This document shows, one piece after another, positions 35,277-44,005 of a DNA stretch of 64,000 nt (positions are counted from its first letter, which is position 1; each line of letters begins with the position of its first letter). The DNA is from Lentzea aerocolonigenes (GTDB lineage: Bacteria; Actinomycetota; Actinomycetes; Mycobacteriales; Pseudonocardiaceae). The notes beneath the pieces were generated by a model. The model was not told the origin of the DNA. It saw only the letters and a program-made list of their open reading frames with translations, and did not search any database. The translations under genes were made by a program, and so were the position numbers. The DNA is taken from the NCBI RefSeq assembly GCF_000974445.1, contig NZ_BBOJ01000006.1:62001-126000 (forward strand), read 5' to 3'.

Positions 35277-38200
35277 GCGGACTCGAAGCCCGCGCCATCG
35301 TCGAAGCCGAACTACGGCGCGAACTATTCGGCCCCACAGGAGACGACGATCCCACCGGGAAGCCCCTCGACTGCGCCAGCGGCACGCTCACCTTCGCCAA
35401 TGCTGAGGAAAGCAGGGGGCAGTTCCATGACGCCACCACCAAAGAAGAGATCCTCACCATCGGGACACCGCTGTCCCGCTACGGGATCGGCGTGCTCTAC
35501 AGCGGTGCCGCCGTCGCTGGCACAGCCATCGAAGCATCTGGAACGACGGACGGCGACGACGTCGACCTGACCGGCGTCCCCGGCGTGGCGACCAGCGAGG
35601 ACGACCCCAATGGCCCGCCGATCGAGATCAAGGGATCGCTCTGGCAGGACGAGGCCGACTCCGACGACTTCGACCTGACCGACGCAAACAGGTTCAAACC
35701 GTCCGCGATGGCCATCTCGTTTCAGTGTCGCGTCCCTGTTGGCGGCTCGTTACGAATCCGCGTGAGCGGCGCCCATTACAAGAAGCTCATGGTGCACATT
35801 CCCAGCGTCAGCAAGCCTGTCGATTGGTGGGTCCGCCGCCCGTTCGAGCTGCTGGGCATCGTCCCGGCGGCCGTGCTGCGGCACGAGACCAACCGGCTCA
35901 AGAACGTCCCCACAGTCCCTGAGGGCGACGTGCCAGGCGTCGCTCCAACAACGCAGGTCTTCAGCCGACCGGTGCCGGGCGGGGATGATCCGGAGCTGCG
36001 TCTCATCACCGTGGCTGTGGTCAACAACGCGATGGGCACTGGGCCCAGCAGCGCCTTGTTTCAGATGGGCTTCACGGTCACCCCCGTCGGTGACCTGACG
36101 ATCGAACCCTATCCCGAGGTTGAGCTGCCTGATCGAGATGCCGAAGAGCAGTCCATCGACCTGCTCTACCGCAACAAGCGGACCTATGCCATCGGGCACG
36201 GCTGCGCTGCAGAGTGGGACGGTGGCGCGGGATCGCCCGTGCCGTTCGTGAAGGCGGTCGCGTTGCCGACCTATGAGGTTGTCAGCCTGACACCGGACGT
36301 CTACCGAACCGATGAGCGCGGCAGGTACCTGTTGGACGCCGAAGGCAACCGCCAGGCCGTCAATGTCAGCATGAAGGAACTTGCTGACGGCACCGACAGG
36401 GGCAAACAACAGGTCGAGACCGTTCTACGGCTATACGGCGAGTGGATCGCTGGCCGAACGTCGGAGATCGACGACCTGCCCGAACGTTTGCGCCCCGCCG
36501 CGCGCCGGCACATGAAGCTGGCGAGCGATGCTCTCAAGCGGATGCAGGAGGGCTGGGCGCTGGTGGAATCGAACCCGACAGCGACCCAGGCTTTCCGCTG
36601 GGCTAATGAGGCGATGCTCTACCAGCAAGTACGATCCAACTTTCCGCTGCGAGAAGTCGAGCGAGGAAAGGACGATGTCCTTCGGATCAAGGGCAGCCAC
36701 CCCAAGCCGGACATCCCGAAAGGCAGAGGCACATGGCGTCCTTTCCAGATCGCCTTCATCCTCGCCAGCCTGCCCGAGCTGGTCGACCCGACCCGGAAGA
36801 CCCGCTCGCTCGTTGACCTGATCTTCTTCCCGACTGGCGGTGGTAAGACTGAGGCATACCTCGGCGCCTCCGCGATCAGCTTGTTGGCCCGGCGGCTCCG
36901 CAATCCGGACGATGCTGGTACCGACATCCTGATGCGGTACACGCTGCGGTTGCTCACCGCACAGCAGTTCTTGCGCGCTGCCTCGTTGGTCTGCGTGCTC
37001 GAAGAGATTCGCGACAACAACCCGGACTCTCTTGGAGTCTCGCCGTTCGGCATTGGGATCTGGCTCGGCGGGTCGTCGACACCGAACAGTTGGAAGAAAG
37101 CCGTTGAAGTGCTCGGCAAGCTGCGCCGCAACCCGCACGAGCAGAACCTCTTCCTGCTGTTGCGCTGCCCATGGTGCGGTACACAAATGGGCACCAAGCC
37201 CAAGGGCAGGGGAGGGCAGGACGTCATTGGATACGAAGAGGTCAGGCGGCAGAAAGTCGTCCTACGTTGCGTCGACTCACAGTGCCGCTACTCCCGGCGC
37301 GCCGGCCTTCCCGTCCACGTCGTCGACGAGGACATCTACGCAGTCCGTCCCTCGATCGTCATAGGCACGGTCGACAAGTTCGCCATGATGGCATGGCGTC
37401 CCGAAGCACGGAACCTATTCGGGTTGGACGAGCAGGGCGAGCGCTCCGTTTCACCCCCTGGTCTGATCATCCAGGACGAACTACACCTCATCTCCGGACC
37501 GCTCGGCTCCATGGTCGGGCTCTACGAACCAGTTGTTGACGAGTTGTGCACTGACCGCCGCGGCGAGGCCCCCATCCCACCCAAGATAATTGCCTCGACC
37601 GCCACCATCCGGCGCTTCGAGGACCAGATCAAGGGCCTCTACGGGCGCGACGAAGTCGCGTTGTTTCCGCCGCACGGGCTGGAGGAAGGCCGCTCCTTCT
37701 TCGCCGAGCCCGCCCGGCTGCCCAGTGGGGAACTGGAACCGGGACGGCGCTACATGGGGATCATGAGCGCCTCGCTCGGGTCGATGCAAACTATCCAGAC
37801 CCGGGTGCTTGCCGCCACCCTGCAGGGCGCCACAAAGGTGCCCGAGGATGATCGCGACGGCTACTGGACCAATCTCAACTTCCTGAACTCGTTGCGCGAG
37901 CTCGGCAATACCGTCTCGCTGCTGGAGTCCGACGTACCTGACTACCTGACGGGTCTGGTACGTCGCGACGGCATCGATCCCCGCTGGCCGAACCGCTCCA
38001 TGGAATTGACGTCCCGTCGCCGGTCGGACGAGATCCCCAAGGCGATCGAACAACTTCAGGTGCGCTACGTGCCGGGACAGGACCGTCAGGAGGCAATCGA
38101 CATCTGCCTCGCATCGAATATCATCGAGGTTGGGGTCGACATCGACCGTCTTGGTCTGATGACCATCGTCGGTCAGCCAAAGACCACCGCGCAGTACATC

Positions 38201-38782
38201 CAGGTCTCTGGTCGTGTCGGCCGCCGCGCCGACGTCAGCCCTGGCCTAGTCATCACCATCTATGGTGCTGCAAAGCCGAGAGACCGCAGCCATTACGAGC
38301 GCTTCCGCACCTACCACCAGCAGCTCTATGCCCAGGTCGAGCCGACCTCGGTCACGCCGTTCGCCACCCCAGTACTGCGCCGGGCGCTCCACGCCGCCGC
38401 CGTGGCGTACGTCCGCCAGGTCTCCCCCAGGGACCTACCGCCGTACCCGTTTCCGGCTCAGGAGTTCGACGAGGCAATCGATTTGCTCCGCGAGCGTGCC
38501 CTCATGGCCGACAAGGACGAGGTCCTGATACTGGAGAAGATCGCGGAAAAGCGAGCCCGCCAGTGGAATGGCTGGGAACGGACGCAGTGGGAAGCCAACC
38601 CGCCGCCGTGGGGCGACCCTAAGCAGGGACTGATGCGCTACGCCGGCATGCTTCCCGACCTAGGCAGTAAAGCCACCATCTGGGACGTACCTACCAGCAT
38701 GCGAAACGTCGACGCCGAATGCCGTCTAGCGATTTCGCTGGCCTACACCCACGCCGATGCTGACATGGAGGACGGACTATGA
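35273..38782 (+). CDS. drmA: DrmA-like helicase
   Basis: A 1169-residue superfamily 2 helicase. N-terminal ~500 residues are a DISARM-type accessory region. Helicase motifs: Walker A PTGGGKTEAY (about 520-530), DELH box in IIQDELHLISG (about 733), motif III STATIRR (about 773) and motif VI QVSGRVGRRAD (about 977). Between motifs Ia and II sits a zinc knuckle, LRCPWCGTQMG with VLRCVDSQC. The motif set and size match DrmA of DISARM and the related DruE. In DISARM, DrmA with DrmB loads on phage DNA ends and blocks its establishment. ATG 35273 overlaps the NERD-helicase stop, with AGGAGG at 35261-35266. Confidence 0.9.
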   Translation: MSGLEARAIVEAELRRELFGPTGDDDPTGKPLDCASGTLTFANAEESRGQFHDATTKEEILTIGTPLSRYGIGVLYSGAAVAGTAIEASGTTDGDDVDLTGVPGVATSEDDPNGPPIEIKGSLWQDEADSDDFDLTDANRFKPSAMAISFQCRVPVGGSLRIRVSGAHYKKLMVHIPSVSKPVDWWVRRPFELLGIVPAAVLRHETNRLKNVPTVPEGDVPGVAPTTQVFSRPVPGGDDPELRLITVAVVNNAMGTGPSSALFQMGFTVTPVGDLTIEPYPEVELPDRDAEEQSIDLLYRNKRTYAIGHGCAAEWDGGAGSPVPFVKAVALPTYEVVSLTPDVYRTDERGRYLLDAEGNRQAVNVSMKELADGTDRGKQQVETVLRLYGEWIAGRTSEIDDLPERLRPAARRHMKLASDALKRMQEGWALVESNPTATQAFRWANEAMLYQQVRSNFPLREVERGKDDVLRIKGSHPKPDIPKGRGTWRPFQIAFILASLPELVDPTRKTRSLVDLIFFPTGGGKTEAYLGASAISLLARRLRNPDDAGTDILMRYTLRLLTAQQFLRAASLVCVLEEIRDNNPDSLGVSPFGIGIWLGGSSTPNSWKKAVEVLGKLRRNPHEQNLFLLLRCPWCGTQMGTKPKGRGGQDVIGYEEVRRQKVVLRCVDSQCRYSRRAGLPVHVVDEDIYAVRPSIVIGTVDKFAMMAWRPEARNLFGLDEQGERSVSPPGLIIQDELHLISGPLGSMVGLYEPVVDELCTDRRGEAPIPPKIIASTATIRRFEDQIKGLYGRDEVALFPPHGLEEGRSFFAEPARLPSGELEPGRRYMGIMSASLGSMQTIQTRVLAATLQGATKVPEDDRDGYWTNLNFLNSLRELGNTVSLLESDVPDYLTGLVRRDGIDPRWPNRSMELTSRRRSDEIPKAIEQLQVRYVPGQDRQEAIDICLASNIIEVGVDIDRLGLMTIVGQPKTTAQYIQVSGRVGRRADVSPGLVITIYGAAKPRDRSHYERFRTYHQQLYAQVEPTSVTPFATPVLRRALHAAAVAYVRQVSPRDLPPYPFPAQEFDEAIDLLRERALMADKDEVLILEKIAEKRARQWNGWERTQWEANPPPWGDPKQGLMRYAGMLPDLGSKATIWDVPTSMRNVDAECRLAISLAYTHADADMEDGL

Positions 38783-40689
38783 GCACTGGTGCAATGCGGC
38801 GAGCCCAGCTCGTCACACCGTTCGGCGTGGGTGCCATGAGCGTGCTCGTCAACGGCACGTCTGTCATCACGGCAGGACTCGACCACTGGTACAAGCCCGA
38901 CGACATCGGCACGCTCGCACTCGAGGAATACCAGGAACACGACTGGAGGCTGGAGGCAAGGCTGCAGGTTTCGGAATTCCGGCTACCGCCGGACTTCCGA
39001 CCCCAAGGCCAGGGCAACGACAAGCGCAACGTCAAGCTGACCGTGCCGGTGCTCCGCTTCCCTCGGTGGTGCTTCTGCATGTTCTGCAAGCGGCTCGAAC
39101 TCTCTACGCTCACTATGCAGCAGCCGGTCATTTGCAAAGACAAGAAGCACGCCGACTTGAAGTACAAGCCGCGTATGTCGCAGGTGCCGTTCGTTGCCGT
39201 CTGCTCCGCCGGGCACCTCGACGACTTCCCGTTCGAGAAATGGGTGCACAGGTCGCACCAGCCGACCTGTACTGGGACACTGCGCCTCAAGTCGCTGGGC
39301 GGCGGTGGTCTGGACGGTCAGCGAGTGGTCTGTGACGCCTGCGGCAAGGAGCGCAACCTTCGGGGCATCACCGAGGCGCGCCACGTTAACGGTGAAGAGC
39401 ACACCAATTTGAGCGACCAGCTGTCGTCGCCCAACGACCCCTATCTCTGTACTGGTGCCCGCCCGTGGTTGGCGAAACTCGACGGGGTATGTGACCAGCC
39501 GATTCGCGGCGCCCTACGCGCCGCCGGCAACGTCTACTTCCCAAAGGTTGAATCCTCCATTTACCTGCCACGCAAGGAGGGAGCAGTCAGTGAAGAAATG
39601 CATAAACTAATGGGCCATCCAGCAGTCAGCGGCACTATGCGGACGCTGCACAGCATCTTTGGTGCCGAACTCGGCGTGAACATGCTCCGCGAGCAGCTCC
39701 TTAAGAACGTGCCGCCGGAACTGTTCGGCCCGATCTCCGATGAGGAACTCATCGCCGGATACCGCGATCTTCTTGGGGTCGGCGAGGAAGAACCGGAGTC
39801 CGGCGAGGAATCCGACGCCGAACTGCTCACCGGCGGCGACGTGTGGCGCTTTCCGGAGTTCCAGCACATCCGCGAAACGCCGAAGGATGACTACCTAACG
39901 GCGACCAATCCCGGTCTCCACACGGACCTCAATCGCTACCTAGAGCGCGCCCGCTCCGTCGACGTGCTTCGAGAGACCCGAGCGCTGCGAGGCTTCACCC
40001 GAGTTAGAGACGACGTGTTGAAGTTGAGCGCCGGAAAGGCGCTACTACGCCGTCAGCCGCTGCCGCCGGTCCAGGACTGGTTGCCTGCTTACGTGGTCAA
40101 GGGCGAGGGCATCTACTTCGAGCTCGACCCCGGAAGGCTCGCGGCGTGGGAGATCCGCGCTGAAGTCCAGACCCGTGCCCAAAACATCACCAACAACTAC
40201 GGTCAAGTCGCCGCGCAGCGCGGCCTTCAGGACCGCGCCCTGACTCCGCGGTTCGTGCTACTGCACACTCTCGGGCACCTGCTGATCAACGAGTTGATCT
40301 TCGCCTGCGGCTACAGCTCGGCGTCGCTCCGTGAGCGGCTCTACGTCTCGACGACCGTCGGGAGGGAGATGGCCGGACTACTGATCTACACGGCAGCCGG
40401 CGACTCAGAGGGCACGATGGGCGGTCTGGTACGGATGGCGCGTCCCGACAACCTTCGCTCCGTCTTCGCCTCGGCGATCTCGGACGCCCGCTGGTGCTCG
40501 ACCGATCCCGTATGCATGGATGTTGGAGAAAAGGGACAGGGACCGGACTCGTGCAACCTGGCTGCGTGTCACGGCTGCGCGCTGCTCCCGGAAACAAGCT
40601 GCGAGGAGTTCAACCGTTTCCTCGATCGGGGCCTAGTGATCGGGACATATACCGACCCGACTCTTGGCTACTTCTCTTCGTTCGCCTAG
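38779..40689 (+). CDS. drmB: DrmB-like DUF1998 protein
   Basis: A 636-residue protein starting with ATG 38779 overlapping the drmA stop (ATGA). The DUF1998 signature is clear near residue 493: LLHTLGHLLINELIFACG, then YSSASLRERLYVSTT, and LLIYTAAGDSEGTMGGLVRM. A Cys cluster at the end (SCNLAACHGCALLPETSCEEF) resembles the zinc site of DrmB. Two more Cys knuckles (FCMFCKR, CDACGKE) lie in the N-terminal part. DrmB forms a complex with DrmA in DISARM. No drmC or methyltransferase follows; the next 600 bp are non-coding and then the recombinase comes on the other strand. Confidence 0.9.
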   Translation: MSTGAMRRAQLVTPFGVGAMSVLVNGTSVITAGLDHWYKPDDIGTLALEEYQEHDWRLEARLQVSEFRLPPDFRPQGQGNDKRNVKLTVPVLRFPRWCFCMFCKRLELSTLTMQQPVICKDKKHADLKYKPRMSQVPFVAVCSAGHLDDFPFEKWVHRSHQPTCTGTLRLKSLGGGGLDGQRVVCDACGKERNLRGITEARHVNGEEHTNLSDQLSSPNDPYLCTGARPWLAKLDGVCDQPIRGALRAAGNVYFPKVESSIYLPRKEGAVSEEMHKLMGHPAVSGTMRTLHSIFGAELGVNMLREQLLKNVPPELFGPISDEELIAGYRDLLGVGEEEPESGEESDAELLTGGDVWRFPEFQHIRETPKDDYLTATNPGLHTDLNRYLERARSVDVLRETRALRGFTRVRDDVLKLSAGKALLRRQPLPPVQDWLPAYVVKGEGIYFELDPGRLAAWEIRAEVQTRAQNITNNYGQVAAQRGLQDRALTPRFVLLHTLGHLLINELIFACGYSSASLRERLYVSTTVGREMAGLLIYTAAGDSEGTMGGLVRMARPDNLRSVFASAISDARWCSTDPVCMDVGEKGQGPDSCNLAACHGCALLPETSCEEFNRFLDRGLVIGTYTDPTLGYFSSFA

Positions 40690-41122
40690 CTGTACCTGGC
40701 CAACAAACCGTGGTGAACGAGGCAGGGGCGACAGCGTCCCGTCCAGCGGGGTTGAGCTAATGGAGCCTGTTGGTCAGGTGTGCCGTCCCTCCGGACTCCC
40801 TCCACGAGCCACCACCGGAGACAGAAGACGGCGAGCGTGGCACGTGTCTGTCCCCAGTCCCAATCTCGCCGGTCGAGCTGTCCGCCCAGGTAGGCGCGTC
40901 GTTCCACCCTGTACCGCTCGAAAAATCATCACTGCAGCCGGCTTGAGCCGCAACGCTGACGAGCGGACTGGTTGCAGCGAGAGAACGCTGTCCCGTCCCC
41001 CTCTGCTTCCTCGTGATCGGGCCAGAAAGCTGCCATCGTCCATCGCAAGGACGGGTTCAGCTGGCGTGTCCCACACGTCCCGGCGCGTGAAACCGCAGGC
41101 AGCGCCCCCATGCACCACGACC

Positions 41123-41159
41123 GAGGCCCGTCCCGCGTCATCACCGCGGGACGGGCCTC
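41123..41159. terminator. Perfect 15-bp hairpin
   Basis: GAGGCCCGTCCCGCG pairs exactly with CGCGGGACGGGCCTC around the loop TCATCAC. It lies between convergent genes and can act on both strands as a terminator. Confidence 0.75.
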
Positions 41160-41246
41160 CTCCATCGAACGGGCTAGGTGGCCTACTCAGAGCCAGGAAG
41201 CGCTACGTGGGTGAATAGTGTGCGACTTCGTCCTCGGACATTCTCT

Positions 41247-41280
41247 TACCCCACGGGATTCCTCAGAATCCCGTGGGGTA
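41247..41280. repeat. Perfect 15-bp palindrome near recombinase end
   Basis: TACCCCACGGGATTC and GAATCCCGTGGGGTA flank a four-base spacer CTCA, 32 bp beyond the recombinase stop. A bidirectional terminator is the simplest reading; an element-end binding site is possible because it sits beside the recombinase gene. Confidence 0.65.
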
Positions 41281-41312
41281 GTTCATATTTCGACCACTTT
41301 TACGCCAGCGCA

Positions 41313-42743
41313 CTAATCCAACGCGAGCGCCGGTTGAACTGGACGACGAGCAGGCTCCATGGTTTTCAGGATTAGTGGTGCAGGTCGAATTTCAAGACGG
41401 TAATCGTCATAGTGAATCTGCAGGCGTTGCTCGCGGACTTGATCGACCAACTCCTCGCCCACACCTTCCTGCACCGACCCAGCAGTCCGCGCGAGTAGAT
41501 GTGGCAGCGCCTCGAGCAGGTGGTCTTCTCGGACGTAAAGGTTCCGCGGTGCGTTCTCGGGGCGTCGCTTGGCGCTGCTGAAGCCATGCCTGCACCGGTA
41601 GCCCGCTCGCCCATGAACCCAGTGCCCATCCATCCGCCGGCCACACAGCCCGCACACCACGAGCCCGGCGAGCAGGTAGCGCCGAACCTCCCCGTCCTTG
41701 GCAGGCGTCGCCACCCGCAAGCCCTGAACCGCGACGAACGTCTCGTCATCAATGAGAGGCTCATGCACGATGCGCTCGGACACTTCCCACTCACTGACCG
41801 GGTTGTACCGCAGCGCACCCGAGCCGCGCCCGCCAACACGTCCGCGTGACCCGTGACCTGTCGTACTGCTTCGATTCCACACCTGCCGACCGGTATACCG
41901 CGGATTCTCCAAAATCATCGCCACCGTCCGCACGATCCACCGCTCTCCCGACCTGTGAGCGTTCCGCTTCGGATCCGCGCCCGACGGGCATACCACGCCA
42001 CGCTCGTTGAGCTCACGCGCCAACGACGCCACCGTCCGCCCGCGTGCACGTTCGGCGAAAATCCATCGCACCCACGGCGCGGTCACCGGATCCGGCGCCA
42101 ACACCTGCACACGCCGGCCCCACCGACCATGCACAGGATTCGGATGACGACCACCATCAACCAACCGATAGCCGTACGGCGGCCGTCCACCCAGGAAACG
42201 CCCCTGCAACCGCGTCTGAGACCGCATCGCCGCCAACACCCGCTGACGCGCACGCGCCACCTCACGCTGCGCCTGTGCACCCAGCAACACCATCAACGCC
42301 TCATGCACAGGGCTGCCGAGTTCCACCGGACCTCCCGCTTCCGGCAGCCATACCTCGACACCCAGTGCGTTCAGCCGAGCCACGACCTCGCGGAACTGAT
42401 CGCCGTGAAACGCCCGCTCGTACTCACCGACGACAACCGCGTCGAAGTCACGATCAGGGCCCGCGGCAGCCGCCAGCAACGCCGCAGCCTCCGGACGGTC
42501 CAGCCACGACCACCGCCGCGACACACCCACATCGAAGAACTCCGCGACGACAGAGCCAACGCCGTCGATCAACTCATCCGACACGGCGCGCTGCCACGCG
42601 CGAGACGTCTGCACATCCTGAAATTTGCTCGTCGACATCCGGCCGTAGAACGCAAAGCGCAGGCCAGGCTCCTCAGACGGTGCCACTGGACGGCGACGTC
42701 CCGTCAACGCGGCAACCAGTTCGGCGTTCGTCAACGTGGCCAC
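41313..42743 (-). CDS. Large serine recombinase (site-specific integrase)
   Basis: A 476-residue recombinase. The resolvase domain has the catalytic Ser in FYGRMSTSKFQD (Arg35, Ser37) and the conserved block AVVVGEYERAFHGDQF with ALMVLLGAQAQREVAR. The recombinase domain includes LGGRPPYGYRLVDGG and the NPRYTGRQVWNR signature. A zinc ribbon follows, VVCGLCGRRMDGHW with YRCRHGF, then a coiled-coil-like end. It is slightly shorter than typical 500-600-residue serine integrases but has all core parts. It is the likely mobility gene of the defence island; a broken paralogue is at 4694-4967. Confidence 0.93.
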   Translation of the reverse strand: MATLTNAELVAALTGRRRPVAPSEEPGLRFAFYGRMSTSKFQDVQTSRAWQRAVSDELIDGVGSVVAEFFDVGVSRRWSWLDRPEAAALLAAAAGPDRDFDAVVVGEYERAFHGDQFREVVARLNALGVEVWLPEAGGPVELGSPVHEALMVLLGAQAQREVARARQRVLAAMRSQTRLQGRFLGGRPPYGYRLVDGGRHPNPVHGRWGRRVQVLAPDPVTAPWVRWIFAERARGRTVASLARELNERGVVCPSGADPKRNAHRSGERWIVRTVAMILENPRYTGRQVWNRSSTTGHGSRGRVGGRGSGALRYNPVSEWEVSERIVHEPLIDDETFVAVQGLRVATPAKDGEVRRYLLAGLVVCGLCGRRMDGHWVHGRAGYRCRHGFSSAKRRPENAPRNLYVREDHLLEALPHLLARTAGSVQEGVGEELVDQVREQRLQIHYDDYRLEIRPAPLILKTMEPARRPVQPALALD

Positions 42744-42877
42744 AGTCAGCTCCCTCGGTCAAAACCGAGACCCACACGCCAGAGGCATCGTGACGACGTC
42801 CTGTCCATCTCCACCCGAACAGACCAAGCGCGAGCCACACCAGACATCGGGCCAGCTCCCCATCACGGCTAGCCCAC

Positions 42878-43180
42878 TCAGATGTCATCTAACGGTGCAG
42901 GGGACACACGGCGGCACCGGCAGAGTTTGTCCACCAGCACTTGTGCGCCCGAAGCGATCAGCACGCGCCCGGCTTTGCCGGCGGGCGGATCGGCCGCCGG
43001 CACGGCCTCGTCCAGGGCGGCGAGCGTCTCCTCCGGCGTGCCCTGGTCCTCGAGCTGGTCGCGAAGTCCTCGCCAGCGCAGTTCGGTGACCTTGGCCGCG
43101 TCCTCCGTGTCGTGTGATGCAACGAGGTGGACCAACGCGAACGGGCCAGGCGCCGTAGCTACGTCCCGCAACTTCGACAT
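42878..43180 (-). pseudogene. Truncated baeRF (release-factor-like) gene at island edge
   Basis: From ATG 43180 the frame reads MSKLRDVATAPGPFALVHLV, then DTEDAAKVTELRWRGLRDQL and RVLIASGAQVLVDK, the N-terminal part of the Rv2629/baeRF2 family of peptide-release-factor-like proteins (normally about 370 residues). Similarity ends at VLVDK (about 42918), and the last 15 residues (beginning LCRCRR) belong to foreign sequence before the stop. The missing ~270 residues are nowhere in the window. The break is the probable right junction of the element carrying the recombinase. Confidence 0.8.
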
Positions 43181-43462
43181 GGCCACGTACGCGGTGTTCC
43201 CGCTGTCTGGACGTCTACACGAGTGAACCGCGCCGCGGCCGACGCATTTCGGTCGACCGGCGAGATTAGGCGCAACTCCGAGGGGTAGTTCGGTCCGAGT
43301 GGACCCCCGGCTTGAACGAGGCGGTGGACCTTACCGCGCCGGAACGTCGTCCACGACCACAACGAGCCCTCAGCGGGGTCACCGGCGCTGTCCGTCGGAC
43401 CGATCACCGAGCCGGGGCGATCGGCTCCGTGCCGTTGGTTCGGGGCATGCGAAGGAGGATCC

Positions 43463-44005
43463 ATGGAATTGACAGCTGCGACTACCGTCCGCAAACCCGT
43501 CGCGGAGGTGTTCGCGTTCTGGCGCGACCTGCAGAACCTCCCGACGTTCATGGGACATCTCAAAGAGATCCGCACCACCGGCGGCCGGACGAGCCACTGG
43601 GTCGCCGACGCCCCGTTCGGTCAGAACGTGGAGTGGGACGCGGAGATCACCGACGAGGTGCCCGCCGAGAAGATCGCCTGGCGGTCGACCGGCGACGCCG
43701 ACGTGCCGAACGCCGGCACGGTCCGGTTCGTGCCCGCCCCGGACGGCGAGAGCACCGAGGTCCACGTCGGCCTGGTGTACGAGATTCCGGGCGGTGCGAT
43801 CGGCAAGGCGGTCGCCCAGTACTTCGGCGAGGAACCGCATCAACAGCTCGACGACGACCTGCGCCGGTTCAAGCAGGTGCTGGAGACCGGTGAGGTCGTC
43901 CGGTCCGACGGCGCCCCGTGGGGCAAGCGGGCCCGCGAGGAGTTCCCGCAGCGCCCGGCACAACCGCTGTCGGACGCCGAACTGGAGAAGGGACCGGACG
44001 CATGA
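43463..44005 (+). CDS. SRPBCC (START-like) family protein
   Basis: A 180-residue ligand-binding fold protein of the polyketide cyclase/dehydrase type. The start is MELTAATTVRKPVAEVFAFW, typical of the first strand and helix of the hydrophobic-cavity fold; LPTFMGHLKEI and EVHVGLVYEIPGG are further elements. The C-terminal tail is helical and Glu-rich. AGGAGG sits seven bases before the ATG. The next gene, an alcohol dehydrogenase, overlaps by ATGA. The 280-bp upstream spacer holds the promoter for this two-gene unit. Function in stress physiology is unknown; similar pairs occur in actinobacterial dormancy clusters. Confidence 0.85.
   Translation: MELTAATTVRKPVAEVFAFWRDLQNLPTFMGHLKEIRTTGGRTSHWVADAPFGQNVEWDAEITDEVPAEKIAWRSTGDADVPNAGTVRFVPAPDGESTEVHVGLVYEIPGGAIGKAVAQYFGEEPHQQLDDDLRRFKQVLETGEVVRSDGAPWGKRAREEFPQRPAQPLSDAELEKGPDA

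Larger units (their letters stand above)
40690..41312 (+). other. Gene-free convergent spacer with two perfect palindromes
   Basis: About 620 bp between the drmB stop and the recombinase stop. No frame here is supported. Two long perfect inverted repeats (41123-41159 and 41247-41280) stand out and are listed separately. Confidence 0.6.

Noticed and set aside
17012..41241. Shared CCTCGGACAT at 17012 and 41232 as att repeats of a sub-element
   Set aside because: Only ten bases match and flanks differ; expected by chance often enough in GC-rich DNA.
41853..42872. Plus-strand frames opposite the serine recombinase
   Set aside because: Arg/His/Thr-Pro-rich antisense shadows of a clear recombinase.
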